Origin: Bemisia tabaci
Lineage: Eukaryota > Arthropoda > Insecta > Hemiptera > Aleyrodidae
DNA: 64,000 nucleotides
NCBI RefSeq assembly: GCF_918797505.1
Contig: NC_092801.1
Location: 18,165,731 to 18,229,730, forward strand
Direction of reading: 5' to 3'
Part shown: one piece after another, positions 49,353 to 61,446 of the stretch
Layout: each line of letters begins with the position of its first letter
Numbering within the stretch: the first letter of the stretch is position 1
The notes under the pieces: model-generated
What the model was told of the DNA's origin: nothing
Databases searched by the model: none
Seen by the model: the letters and a program-made list of their open reading frames with translations, nothing else
Made by a program: the position numbers and the translations under genes

Positions 49353-51901
49353 GGCTTAATTTATGTATGGACGAGTAAGTCTGTTTTTGTTTCTCTCCAT
49401 CTCTCTTCCTTTTTCCCCGAATTAATCTGATCGTCCTTCTTTGACGTGAATCAGCAATAGCAATTTATTTTTGACTCAAATTTTAATTTTTGGTATTTCT
49501 TGGCTTTGTTTCCCCGCGAAATGGTGTGGACCCAGCACCATTTCTCCACCTTGTTAAATAGCACTTTAGTTTCTCGGTGAATATGAAGAGCATGTTGAAT
49601 TTTTCCTCTCTTTTTACGCATCCTTCTAGATGAGATTAAATCCTCTATCCCTTTAAAATTATGCAACATTGTCTCCTGACCGTATCAGGCGTTATGCGTC
49701 TCTTATTACTCTTATGATTTTATATTATAGTGTAAGATCACCTCCACCCCTTTTTCGTTGCCATTTTTCGTTGTCTATCTTGTATGTCTTCCATCAATTG
49801 CATCCCGTCGCCCTACCTCCGTCTTAAAAAATAAAAATTGTAGGAAATTTTGCCAAGTTTTTAGATAAACGGTCCAAACTTCGGCTCCTGTCACGTCAAC
49901 TTCTTTTCTAAATTTAACTTTTTGGGGTTTTTTTTTTCTCTTTTTTATTTTATTATTTTTTTTTAGTTTTTCTTTCTCTCTCATTTATTTTTAAAAACTC
50001 GTTCGCACTCTTTCATCGTAAATTAGTCTTAGATATTCGGTTGTATTAAATGTTATGGAAATGTTGAATTTTCGCTGTTTTTTTTTGCGTATTTTCTCGG
50101 GTCTTTCCCCATGAGATGAACTTTCCTTCTCCTTTCAGATAGCCTCTAACTATTCCCAGCAGAAGAAAAAACAATTTGCCAACAATATTTCAATGCTTGA
50201 GTCAAAATTAACTTCATTTAGTAGTGAGGGAACTGACTTGATTCCAGGGGTTTTAAACCCGTGTTACTTCTTTCCTTCCAAAAATTCTAAATGTACCTAC
50301 AGTAATAAAATATTCAAGCAGTTTTTTTTAAAAACTAAGAATTTTTCGGGAGAAAAACAAGAACTACTTGCTATCCTAGACATTTTGTAGATCAAGGCGA
50401 AGATCTTCAATTTTCGCAACACTGCAATAGAGTTTATTCATTTCTGCTAAATGCGATCCAATGCCATTCCCTCCAAATTAACTTTGTCGCTAATTTTACC
50501 TTTTTTATTTATTTTTTTTTTTTTTATAGCTGATTTTGCCACTGACCGGAAATATTTATAAAATCTTGTTGATAATGAATATAATTGGTTTCTTGATCGT
50601 CTCCCTTTTTCCCATACTTCTTTGGTTGTATCTCCTCAGATATAAATCAATTTTTTTCTTTTCTTTGTTTTAATCCTTTTGGGAAATGATCTTGCCTCCT
50701 GGCTGTTAATCGCTGTAGATCTTCAGGTCATATTGGAAATAATGATTATGATGAATATTGTCTCGTCTTCTTCCGCTTTGATATCAATAGATTCAAGAAG
50801 AGACTGTAAGATTCGGCACAGTTAAAAATTTCCGTGTTTATGGTTACTCCAGGGTTACTTTTTACTGATGTACTGTTTCCAGTACAACTCAGCTAATCTA
50901 AGTTAGGTTTGGTTGGGTTAAGCAACTAAACTAACCTCTTGGCTGTGCGTAGAGTATCGTGCAATGTTGAAGGCGCGAAGACGCGAGTCTCTGTGAATAT
51001 TGTCAACTAATCTTTCACCACGTTTGTTCAAAACTAGCCAAACCATGATGAGTGTTGATCTGTTGATGATATATAAACTCCTCTATTCTTTTCATTTCTT
51101 CAACTTGTTTTATTTTCGTGAAAAGTTGATAAGCTCTCTAGTTTAAAATTTCAAATGGGAATAGAGATTTCTTGGTGAAAAATTCTTCTCCTTTTTCCTT
51201 TTACTGTTCGAATGCAATCGAAATATCAAGCAAGCTGATAATTTTAGTTACTTTTCCAATTCTGCGTGGGAGTGCTGTAATGACGTTGTGATATTATGTA
51301 CAAAAACAATTGAAAATCAAACCTCAGAATCACAAAAATGGCGAGGTTTTTTCTCCGCCCTAAAAAATCGTCAGTCTGCAGAAACACAAAGAGAAATTTC
51401 AACACAAAAGTTTGGTTAATACGGAAGTAAAACACAAAATAACCCTAGCTTTCGGGTGAAATTTTCAAGAGAAAATGTCAGCTAGTTTCCTTGAAGAAAT
51501 GTAATAAAAAGCGAGTGATGAATACCAACTTCGCAATTAGTGGAATGCATTTTCCTAGTCTCTTCATTGTTTCTTGCGCTAAATTTACCGCAAACTGTAC
51601 TAAAATCAAGACACAAATTAATTATTCATTTTAAATTTAGACTGTATTTTTAAATACTCATTTGATCCGATTGGTTTTAATTTTTTCAAATTAAATATTG
51701 AAAAATTATACCCAAAATTAAAATATAATTCCTATGTTTTTACACTTTTCAAAACTAAAAATTTTCAATTCTCGGTTGTTTTGTGTTTCAATTCTTATAT
51801 CAACCAAAAGTAACACAAGAACACAAATATTTTTCTTAGTGTACGCAATATTTTTCCTTAGCCATCGATTACTTACCTCAGTTTTCAAGAGATTTAAATA
51901 A
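49353..51901. other. AT-rich, repeat-decay region; no gene
   Basis: Decayed relatives of the preceding array lie at about 49560-49640 (ATGTTGAATTTTTCC) and 50040-50110 (ATGTTGAATTTTCGC). Poly-T tracts at 49930-49965 and 50495-50525. From 50800 the sequence appears unique. No frame longer than 72 residues. Confidence 0.45.
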
Positions 51902-52131
51902 CACTGGAGAAAAACCAATCGGATCTAGAGTCCAGACTCTGAAAAAAATCGACAAGAAAAAATACTCTTGATTCAATCAGATTTAAGCCTAAATCAAGAA
52001 CCAAGCCTCTTAATTTGAGTGGATTTCCTTTTGATTTGAGCTTAAATCTGATTGAATCAAGAGTCCTTTTTCTTGTAAATGTTTTCAAGAGTCTGGACTC
52101 TAGATCCAATGTTTTTTTTTTTTTTCCAGTG
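51902..52131. mobile_element. MITE family A (copy A13), AA duplication
   Basis: CACTGGAGAAAAACCAATCG to TTTTTTTTTCCAGTG; AA at 51900-51901 and 52132-52133. Confidence 0.88.
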
Positions 52132-52133
52132 AA

Positions 52134-53711
52134 ACTCATGGAAAGGTCGTTTTAACCTGGGTTATTATCGTGGAAAAACATCTAATAACGCCATACTGCG
52201 TGCAAGATACACAGCTTCTCAAAGGGTTGTATAAACACATCGTATAAATGAAATAACCGCTCCGCTTCCCTCCGTGATTTTTGTCCGGAGGCAGCACCGC
52301 GAAATATTTTATTTATTTCGCCGGACGGATTTAGGCGGAGTAAATTGCAGGAATAGGTAGCCCGGCCGAAAGAAACCCCGGAAGTGAGGACAAAGACATT
52401 CGTTGCAGTGACGTTTATATGAAAGTGCTTACGGAAGTAAAGAGAGACGGGCTTTTAGACCCATTATTATGCTGCGGCACGTAGGGGAATATTGCAAATG
52501 CCTCGCCGACTTGAATAGTTGGGCTCCCGTTTTATCCCGGCGTCTATTTTTTCGGTCGTAAGCCTTGCAGGCGTAATGCGGGGGCGAGATTGTCATCTCG
52601 CAATTCAATACGACTGCACCGTGGTTCGTAGTGCCGTACCGGATCGGGAAATCTTCGAGACAGCTCGGGAATTTACGACCGATGAACTCGGCTGGACACC
52701 GAGAAAGTAAAATGAGGATGCCAAGGCGAGCAGTGTACAGAGAAAGACTATTAAAGCTCTTTTTGGAGAAAGATTAAAAAATTTGCATTTAATGTGAACA
52801 TCACGAAGTGGATTAAGCTCACAGGAGAAGTTGGAGTGGAGTAATCATATGAGGAGAGCAGTAGCGTGGCGTGAACGATCGATCATCGATATTTCTCCAT
52901 TTGAAACTGCACACGGACAGAGTTGGAAAATTTCATGGAATTTACTCGAGTGAAATTTCACGAAATTTTATGAAATTTATTGGAACTTTTGGGGATAGAT
53001 TCAGGAGGCTAAGAAACGCCTAGAAACAGTAATTCTAAATTTTGAAATTTTTTACCCCAAGCGTAAAACATTCGCGCCTTGCAGATGTTTTCGTTTAGTT
53101 TAGAGGTTAGGTTGGGGTTTTTCTCTCTAAACTCCCCTTTTTGCCCCTTCTTTGTGTCTGGCGCCTTCAGTAGAGTAGCATAATACCGCAGCATCAACAG
53201 AAAGACCATCTGAAACGCTTTCAGACCTCCAAAAGTTAAATCAATAATTCTAAAAAAATTAATAAATTCCAACTTTTGTGAAATTTATTCGAGCCTTATG
53301 AAATTTCACGTTCCATCTCTGTACACGGAAAAAAAAACAGCACGGTTATTCGACGGTTAGCATGTCGGTAATAATGTCACACGGGATTCCACGGTGGTGG
53401 AACCGTGGATTTTGGTGATATTATTGATGAGCACAGTAGCAGTGTTTTTTGCAAATTTCCGATGTTCAGTATTCCAGTATCGTCCATTTGCTTGATTCGA
53501 GCTTCTGCAATGAAGTGGGATTTCGATGGTTGTAAAAACAGCATCGCGTTGAACATTAAAATTAATGTTACGGTTTATATTTAGATTGCGTCCCTACAAT
53601 AAATCACACTTGAATTATACGACTTGTTGTACAGCATATCCATCCACCCAGCGTGTGTTCAATTGGCCGCGTTGATCCACCTCACTCTGTCATACTGCCG
53701 TACAATATGAA
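52134..53711. other. GC-richer unique block and F fragment; no gene supported
   Basis: 52240-52720 is GC-richer and free of known repeats. 52866-52907 matches a family-F end (TAGCGTGGCGTGAACGATCG). 52920-53320 has paired GAAATTT/AAATTTCAC words (TGGAAAATTTCATGG and its counterpart), perhaps an old inverted repeat bounded by CGGACAGAG and CTCTGTACACGG. Confidence 0.45.
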
Positions 53712-54231
53712 TACTGCCGTGCTAAGGAAAAACACCGTATGATCACTTGAGAGTTGCCAAATTTCCCCACAAAAAACATGTATTTTTGAGGAAAGTTATT
53801 CACACTGGAAAAAAACACATTGGATCTAGAGTCTAGACTCTTAAAAACATCGACAAGAAAAAGCACTCTTGATTCAATCAGAATCTAGCTTAAATCAAGA
53901 ACCAAGCCTCTTAATTTAAGCGGATTTCGTTTTGATTTGAGCAAAAATCCGATTGAATCAAGATTATTTTTTCTTGTCAATGTTTTCAAGAGTCTGGACT
54001 CTAGCTCCAATGTGTTTTTTTCCAGTGCACATTTTTCCTTGAAATTTTCAGATATTTCAAATCAAATTGCAAACAATATCGTTTGAATAATCTTTTGTCG
54101 AAGAAATGTCGAAGAATGTCGAAGAAATTTTTTCAAAATTTCCCCAGTAAAGTGGGTTTTTATTGAAGGAAATCAGGCAACGTCTAAAGGCTCATACGAC
54201 GTTTTTCCTTATCTCGGCAGAATAGAATGAC
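53712..54231. mobile_element. Inverted-repeat element, family M (M2), interrupted by A14
   Basis: ACTGCCGTGCTAAGGAAAAA to TTTTTCCTTATCTCGGCAG. GAGAGTTGCCAAATTTCC and ATCAGGCAACGTC lie in the arms. Removing A14 gives a continuous M sequence. Confidence 0.72.
53803..54027. mobile_element. MITE family A (copy A14), CA duplication
   Basis: CACTGGAAAAAAACACATTG to GTTTTTTTCCAGTG; CA at 53801-53802 and 54028-54029. Inserted in M2. Confidence 0.9.
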
Positions 54232-55012
54232 AATTCTGTCGTTAGTTCAGATTCACTCGGAAAACTTGGTCTTTAGGATACTCCACAATTTAACTTTATG
54301 TCCCAGCGGATATTAATGTTGATTTGTTTCTATTTCTTTAATTTTTTTTAATTTACTTATTTTTTTAACATTTCTAAAAATCAGCACCTAACCTCAAAAA
54401 TTTCAAAACACAGCCCAAAATACTTCAAGTTTACACTAAAGTTGATAGAGTTCACTTGAACAACACCATTTTGTAATGTAGGTGATAAAGATACAAATTG
54501 TTATGGTTGAAACTTTTTAATTACTGAGATATTCTTCGGCTCACGCCATCATCAGAGCGTATATACCTTTTTGAAACATTAACATAATCACATTTTGCAG
54601 TTTTTAACGATACTTAACATCACGGATATATTTTTGATATTGTCAAAACCAAGCGAACGTCACATGTGATAAGATTGTTGCACTCATGAACGTATAAACA
54701 ACTAAATCACCTTATTGCGAGTCAGTGCAATTATCAAATTTGTGAAATTATCATCGCGAATATTCAGCTTACATGAGTTATGATTCTTAAGTTCAGCAAT
54801 AATTCAAATTCACACCACGGAACCCTAGAGGACATCTCAGGGTAGAGGTTCTTATATTGAAAATGACCTAATATGCGCTTTAATCGATCAAATAATCAAT
54901 TAATCGAGTAATTTTGATTAGATTCGATCAGACTGAATTTTCGATAATCCAAATGATTAACCAACCGATCCAAAAGCTCTAGAACGACTATGAATGCGGC
55001 TCTGGGTAACGC
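54232..55012. other. AT-rich unique DNA
   Basis: No coding frame, RNA or repeat copy recognised. Confidence 0.4.
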
Positions 55013-55170
55013 AGAAGTGGATCCAGCAATTTGACAACGCCGGGTTTCCTCCATTTAAACCTATGTGAAATAATCGATTCTTGTCGAAGCACCTACCCAT
55101 TCCAAAAATCGATACATTCTCATAGGTTTAAATGGAGGAAAACAATGTTGCCAATTTGTTGGATCCGCCA
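55013..55170. repeat. Palindrome, family G (G1)
   Basis: GTGGATCCAGCAATTTGACA at left, AATTTGTTGGATCCGCC at right; TTTCCTCCATTTAAACCTAT is mirrored by ATAGGTTTAAATGGAGGAAA. Relatives at 57908 and 58651. Confidence 0.78.
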
Positions 55171-56410
55171 GAAAGGTAACGATTCAAATTCGCGCCGAAT
55201 GCAATGGCTGCTAAGAGAGCAGTTCTATCCTTGTCTTTTTTTATTTTTTCCACAATTCTATTGATCGCCCTTTTCCAAGGAGCTAATGACTATGTATTAT
55301 TGTATTAACCAACCAACCATTGATCGTGCTCTGATTGGCCGAGTTCCATCTCCGCTCACGGAGGACTCAAGACAAGGCGTCCTTCGCAATATATATTGGC
55401 GCACGACACATCTGCTCTGACGGCGCTATTGTGGCTCCTCCTACGTAAGGGCTTAAATCAAATTTCTCTTGAGCTCTGGAGAGCAAGGAGTCAAGAGGAC
55501 AAGGAAGCTCATTTCAAAAAGCAGTCGCGCCCTTACGTCGGAGAAGGGTCGTTTTACGAGTGCCTTGGAACCCGCTATTTGGGATTTTGCCGACCTTTAC
55601 TCCTTCATATTTCAAATAAACTGCGCCATTTTTCAGACTCAGAACCAGCTGGTCTAGCTGGGCGTGCACAAAGTCAAAAGGGCTCGAGAAATATTTTTCA
55701 AAAGACGTTTTATTCCCTCGTCACCATCGCAGTCATTTCCAATTATCACTTTTGTAAAATGTTCTTTGCCTCAAGACACTAGAAGCGAATTTTCGCGATC
55801 GAATATCATTCATCGAAAGAATTGATGAATGGTGAGTGATGCCGATGATCGGTGAAAGCAGGAGCCAATCGGAGTTCAGATTTTTTATTTATTTTTTTTT
55901 TTTATTTTTTTTTAATGAAATTAAGAAGAAAATAAGAAAATACGAAACACAAAACACAGCAGACTTGAAATGACAAAACACAATAACAGAAAGAAATGAC
56001 GAAACAAAAATTCTGGTGAAAAATGAAGTTTCTGGCATCGATTGCATCAATTCAAAATTCGAATTCAAGTCCCGATGTGAATTCGAAATTTCAAATTGAT
56101 GGACCTCAACGGTCTCCGGTGAGACTAACGAAGTACTCGTATGATGTCAAAATTACTATCAAAATTCAACGCTCAGATTCATCTAATATGACTCATTACC
56201 AAAGACTCAAGCGAGTGGTTTACCAATCCCAAATTAATTTTTGAAATCTCGTCTAGGAAAATGCTCATACTGACATTCGTCAGTCATCATTAGGCGAGTT
56301 TCATTTAATTATTTGCTCAACAATTTGATCATCAATCATCATTAGCCGAAAGGTAGCGTTGACTTCCGAACTTATCTTTTGCCTCGCCCGAATGCATTAC
56401 GTAGATCACT
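55171..56410. other. No gene supported; repeat fragments
   Basis: 55830-55880 matches 8331-8372. Poly-T then poly-A tract at 55880-55920. The 128-residue frame 55396-55782 has inverted words (CTACGTAAGGGC and GCCCTTACGTCGG) inside and no domain; the 73-residue frame at 56023 is likewise unrecognised. Confidence 0.4.
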
Positions 56411-56658
56411 CTGCCATGCTATGGACAAACGCCGTATGAACCTTCAGGGGTTGCCAAATTTCCTTTGATAAAACATACGAATTTCCTGATGAACATTTTC
56501 CTTCCGATTCTCAAGTTAATTTTGTACGTAATTTTACCTGAAGTACCTGAAAATTTCAGGGAAAAATATTCATAACCCATCGCAAAAATGAACATTTATT
56601 CGAATGGAATTTGACAACTCTCGAATGTTCATACGGCGTTTTTCCTCAGCACGACAGT
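56411..56658. mobile_element. Inverted-repeat element, family M (M3), uninterrupted
   Basis: CTGCCATGCTATGGACAAAC to TTTTTCCTCAGCACGACAG, with ACGCCGTATGAAC mirrored by GTTCATACGGCGT. It is a useful full-length reference for M1 and M2. Confidence 0.75.
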
Positions 56659-57012
56659 AGTAACGCGGGGTCTCTAAAATATACTGTCTCTGATTTCGAC
56701 CTCTCTAGTTTGCGACCATGCAAGCGTCGCGTAAGTCCTACGGGACCCAATGCGACATACGCGGTTTCGTCCGGCGCCGCGCGAGATCAATCAGGGAGAA
56801 TGAGCGGGACATGTGAAGCGTGAGGTATAAATAAATTAAATCGAGGAGCTCTGGAGTTTCATTCAGGGATTTGAATGGGTTTCAATGGAAGCTTCATAAA
56901 CCGGCTCTATTCGACTCCCGACTCGTGTCTTGGCTGGCACGCGAGGCCAAGGCTTCCCAGCGGTTGCCGAATTTCCGGATAAATCTTCAAATTCTCAATT
57001 TATATGCTAGTC
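56659..57012. other. No recognisable feature
   Basis: GC-richer around 56700-56820. A 70-residue frame ending at 56823 has no domain. Confidence 0.4.
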
Positions 57013-57657
57013 CAGTCAATCTATAACTTTACCTGGAAAATTTTGCGAACAATTTTCTGGCATATGTTTCCAATTTGTTCTTTAAGCGCTGACGCTGAAT
57101 TCGAATCTGAACTTTGCTACCTTTGATTTTGGCGGTTAAAGCCGCCATCTTGAAAAAACGTTGCCAAATCTCGTTTTTTGTCCAAAAATCATTAATAACT
57201 CGTCCCCTGTGCGACAGACGGTACACTAGAAAAAAAACACATTGGATCTAGAGTCCAGACTCTTAAAAACATCAACAAGAAAAAATACTCTTGATTCAAT
57301 CAGATTTAAGCTTAAATCAAGACCTAACCTCTTAATTTGAGCGGATTTCCTTTTGATTTAAGCTTAAATCTGATTGAATCAAGAGTCCTTTTTCTTGTCA
57401 ATGTTTTCAAGAGTCTGGACTCTAGATCCAATGTGTTTTTTTCCAGTGCAGTCAATCTATAACTTTACCTGGAAAATTTCGCGGAAAATTTCCTGGCATA
57501 TGTTTCCAATGTGTTTTTAAGCGCTGAATTCGAATCTGAACTTGGCTACCTTCGATTTCGACCACTAACGCCGCCATCTTGAAAAAACGTTGCCAAATCT
57601 CATTTTTTGTCCAAAAATCGTTAATAACTCGTCCTCTGTGCGGCGGGTGGTAAAGTA
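57013..57657 (+). repeat. Tandem duplication of ~210 bp with A15 at its junction
   Basis: 57013-57223 and 57449-57657 are direct copies, sharing CAGTCAATCTATAACTTTAC, CTGGCATATGTTTCCAAT and CCATCTTGAAAAAACGTTGC, about 10% diverged. Element A15 lies exactly between the end of the first copy and the start of the second. Confidence 0.85.
57224..57448. mobile_element. MITE family A (copy A15), mismatched flanks
   Basis: CACTAGAAAAAAAACACATT to GTTTTTTTCCAGTG. Left flank GGTA, right flank CAGTC: the two-base flanks TA and CA differ, and each belongs to opposite ends of the duplicated unit. Confidence 0.88.
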
Positions 57658-57907
57658 AATTTAGGAAGGATATAAAGGAAATTTGGCAACTCTCGAATGG
57701 CCATACAGCGAACACTGGACCAAATCAATAGGAGTCGGACAAAATCTAGAAACTTTGAAACTTTTATTTTCTATAATTAGAGACAAAAAAGTGTAAGAGT
57801 AGTTCCAATGGTTTTTTCGTCTTTCTTTCAGAAACAACCCTTTGAATTGAATTCATGACGAAATAATCATCAAAATTTGAAATTTTAGCCCAAAATTTCA
57901 TGTACGA

Positions 57908-58073
57908 TCCAGAGGCTGATCCAGCAATTTGGCAACACCGGATTCCTTCCATTTAAACCTATGTTAAATAATCTATTTTTGTCGGAGCACTTGGCTCCTC
58001 CAAGAATCGATACATTTCCATAGGTTTAAACGGAGAATAACAATGTTGCCAATTTGCTGGATTTGCCAATGCC
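57908..58073. repeat. Palindrome, family G (G2)
   Basis: GGCTGATCCAGCAATTTGGC at left, CCAATTTGCTGGATTTGCC at right, with CCATTTAAACCTATGTTAAA and CATAGGTTTAAACGGAG inside. Confidence 0.75.
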
Positions 58074-58650
58074 ATTAGCTCGTTCCACTATACGATGTTT
58101 TCTTCAGCACGGGAGACTAGACGAAAGCTCTCATGGAAGAAATCGATTTAATCAGGAATGCATCTGGCAACAGCCCACCAAGAGACGAGGGGTTTGGACT
58201 AGTTGAAATGAGAAAAAAAGCGGCTTTTTAGCTCGGAGATACTGAGTGACAAAGGGAAGTCCTCACGTCCGCCTTTTGTACTTTTTTCGTAGCTCCGTCC
58301 TCCGCGCGTCCTTATTAGGTTCCGCAAGACTCCTCCGTAATTCAGCCGTATCCCCAGTAACAGTTCTAATTAGTAAAAATTCTACGCCGTAATTTGTCCC
58401 GTTCTCGCCCTCTCCTCGCCGTATTCTCTACTTTCACCGAACGTCCTTCCGTCTTGTTCCTATCGCCTTTGTCCTTGTTCTGCTCCGATTACCCCGCCCA
58501 CTCCTTCCTGGTGATCTTGTTCGCTTTTTATCTCCTTTCGTTTTTTCTCTAAGTTTTTTTTTTCCTGGTCCCAACATTTGTTTCATTCTCAACTCGATCG
58601 TGCTTCTGGCTGAGATGGAATTGATATGGTAGAACGCTTCTTGATCGATT
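58074..58650. other. Pyrimidine-rich unique DNA
   Basis: An M-like end fragment (ACTATACGATGTTTTCTTCAG, part) lies near 58089. 58270-58600 is C/T-rich. No frame supported. Confidence 0.4.
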
Positions 58651-58770
58651 CAGAGGTGGATCCAGCAATTTGGCAACCCCGGATTTCCTCCGTTTAAACC
58701 TATGCTAAATAATCGACTCTTGTCGGAGCGCCTGGCCCCCTTATATAGGTTTAAATGGAGGAAATACGGA
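58651..58770. repeat. Family G, shortened (G3)
   Basis: GTGGATCCAGCAATTTGGCA, GATTTCCTCCGTTTAAACCT and TATAGGTTTAAATGGAGGAA are present, but the second GATCC end is missing. Confidence 0.65.
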
Positions 58771-59603
58771 GCTACAATTCTGTTAGCATGTTGTGAAGTC
58801 CGGTCGCGAAGTCCGCCTTCATTGTAGAGTGTAGGCAAAATCACTGTCGTGGAGTTAAAATAGTTACGTACTCGGCGCCTGCCATTCCCAATTACTGCAA
58901 GTGAATATCGATGGGATCTGTTGAGAGGAGCGTATTTTCATTACACTATGTTTAGTAATATCCGCTTATGCTTTGTTATAATTTGTTTTTTTTAAAAAAA
59001 AAACAAGAGAAAATAGAGAGTACCTTCTTGACAGTTTCTGTGATTATTTTTGAATGAGTGAAAGTAATCCACAGTAAATTAAAGGTGGACTGGTGTTGGG
59101 TATTTGAAAAAAAGAAAGCAAGAAAAAAGAGTATGAGCCAACATCACATCCTGAGAAACGTATTTTCCAGATTTAGCCCAGATATCGATTGCAACAGTGA
59201 TCGAATTTGATTGAGACGACATTAACATGTAATAAATATTGCTGAATTCCTACAAAATTCATTCTATAGGGGAGCGCTGCAATCACAGTAACACATAAAA
59301 AAATTGCAGATCTAACCTTAAAATTACAAAAATAGCGAAGATTTCTCTTCGTTCTGAAAGATCTCAGTTCGCAGATAGGCGATATTGTTCGTTAGCCATC
59401 GATACGACCTTTTTGCTTAACTCTACCCGACTAATCAAGAAGAAACGATGATATGCAACCTTGGGAGGGTTCTCAGAAGACGTTACAAGGAATAATGTCG
59501 CAGTTTGCTCAGCTTTCACGCTATAATCAAGGATGTTCTGGGTGGGCGAATGACTAACTTCATCTGCTAGTGTTCTCCTCACTCGAGACGCCTTTTCAAC
59601 GGC
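58771..59603. other. No gene seen
   Basis: AT-rich with A/T homopolymers near 58988-59005. Similar words to 51240-51400 (TTCGCAGATAGGCG, CTCTTCGTTCTG) suggest a decayed shared repeat. Confidence 0.4.
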
Positions 59604-60261
59604 GCACGGTGGATCGAGTCAACAGAAGAAGTCGGACAAAAATTTGGAAACTTATAACTCGGTTAGTACAAAACTCTGAGGTTTTGAAGATGGTTTCTCA
59701 CTGGTTTAATCGTAAAATTTTCTTCAAGGAGCACCCCTTAAAATTTAAAATGTGATGTATAAACATCAAAATTTGCGGTTTTAGTCAAAGATTTCACGTC
59801 CAACACTGAAAAACAATTCTCGGCGTTTTTACCAAGGTCCGTTGGTACCTTTACCATCTCACTTTTTTTTTACAATTATTGGTAGTTTTACCAAGGCAGA
59901 CTGGTAAGCTTACCTAAAAACCGGCATATTTACTGTTTTTTTTTTTTTTTAGGTAAGAATACCACTTTTATTGGTAATCAAGTCCCGGTAACTTTGCCAT
60001 TTTATCTCGGTAATTCTACCACAGTCGATAAAAAATATTGGCTTTGTTACCAAGGTCCAGTAAAATTACCGAGAAAGTTCAATAATTTTACCGATATTTC
60101 TCTGTAAAATTCTCAATTCCATAAATGGTAATTTTACCAAGAAAAAACTGGGATCAAATAGAACCCTGAATTCTGGGTAATTTTACCCTTTTTTTAGTGA
60201 ATACACCGAGATTTTTTTTTTTTTTAGTGCACGTCCAACTTCGATCGACTCGATCCACTGT
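59604..60261. mobile_element. Inverted-repeat element, family U (U2), interrupted by C3
   Basis: CACGGTGGATCGAGTCAAC at left, GATCGACTCGATCCACTGT at right, with GAAGTCGGAC and GTCCAACTTC next inside. C3 occupies most of its length. Confidence 0.72.
59804..60229. mobile_element. MITE family C (copy C3), 9 bp duplication
   Basis: CACTGAAAAACAATTCTCGG to TTTTTTTTTTTTTAGTG, interior of GGTAATTTTACCAAG words. CACGTCCAA occurs on both sides (59795-59803 and 60230-60238). Inserted in U2. Confidence 0.85.
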
Positions 60262-60999
60262 ACGGCGGCGCAAACCCGAACTTGGGAGATTTACAGCTGG
60301 TAACTTTCCGCTCTCGGCTTCATCAAAAGTGGTCGACTCCGCATAGCTCATTCCTGGCCCCGTCGACAAAAAGACCTAACTCGAATTTCGCTAAAGCGTG
60401 GAACGCTATGGGTATCGAGGCTCAGCTCGGAGTGCACTTACGTCGTTTCAACGCCTGTCACGTATTTCACCGCTCCTCTATGACGTATCTCAATTTCAGC
60501 GTGAGCGTTATTCTTCGTGAAACTTTACGCGTCCCGAGGCTCGTGCGGGGATGGAGATACGCCCTTTGGCCGGGGGACCGAGGATTTCTCGCTTTAACAT
60601 GCGGAATTAAATCAACCCGGTATCCGGGCTGTCATCAACGAAGATAAAGAACTCGGATCCGAAAGTCGAAAGTTCCCCGGAGCGTTCCGCGTTTCATGTT
60701 CCGCGGTTTCCTTTTAATTTAAATCGAACGGGATTACTTTCGTGAGCGCGCGCTGCCCCCGGGCAGAAACCGCTCAACGCCGACGGGAACCGGGCGCATA
60801 CGCGGTTTTTGCTCGGAATTGTTTCGCGGGTGGATTGATTTATTCGTGGCGCGGTCCCGCTCCTGGGACTCCTGCTCTTGTCAGGACGGGGATATTTTTT
60901 CAGCGCGTTTCGCCGCCCGAGCGGATATTGCCATTTTTTTGCCATGGTTTTTCCTCTCCTAAGTTTTGGGAAACTTGTAATATTCGTAAACCTTACAAC
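60262..60999. other. GC-rich unique block
   Basis: Relatively GC-rich and repeat-free (notably 60520-60900), with frames open on both strands (86-121 residues) that lack recognisable domains. The T-CGAGGCTCA word at 60415 is shared with 1462. Not supported as coding. Confidence 0.4.
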
Positions 61000-61446
61000 T
61001 AGAGTCCCTTTATACCCAGAGTTAAGACAACTCACTTTTGGTTGGGCTCTGGTTGGGCTGAAAGTGGCCTAAAAAAAAATCCAATTCTGATTGGTTCTCG
61101 CTCATGGAGGCCGAAACGAGTGCACCAAGATGGCAGTACCTCGAATGTGAACAAGAATAATGAAAATATTACCTAATTGTGGTTTATCAAGAGTAAATTT
61201 TTATTTCCATCGGTCTAAAATGAAAATAGATTAAGAAATTATTCACAAACCAATCTAATTTTCATTTTAATTGATCAATTTGTTGATGTTGTTGTTTTTG
61301 TATGACAGACATCGCAGGATTCCTGATCCTTATCCCTCAATATCGTTCGTTTGGGTGCACTCGTTTCGGCCTCCATGGCCAGCCAAGGCCGGCTGCCAGT
61401 CAGCTGATAATCGAGTTGTCTTAACTCTGGGTATAAAGGGACTCTA
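61000..61446. mobile_element. TAGAGT-ended element K, perfect 8 bp duplication
   Basis: TAGAGTCCCTTTATACCCAG to CTGGGTATAAAGGGACTCTA. CTTACAAC on both sides (60992-60999 and 61447-61454). Inner arms GGAGGCCGAAACGAGTGCAC and its complement form a second inverted repeat. Termini match J1, interior does not. Confidence 0.9.

Noticed and set aside
52519..52710. 63-residue frame, possible exon after GCCTTGCAG
   Set aside because: The acceptor is weak, the donor (AAAGTAAAA) is poor and the peptide resembles no family. Not enough to call an exon.
55396..55782. 128-residue plus-strand frame
   Set aside because: No recognisable domain, contains inverted repeat words, and no splice or promoter context was found; kept only as a note in the region entry.
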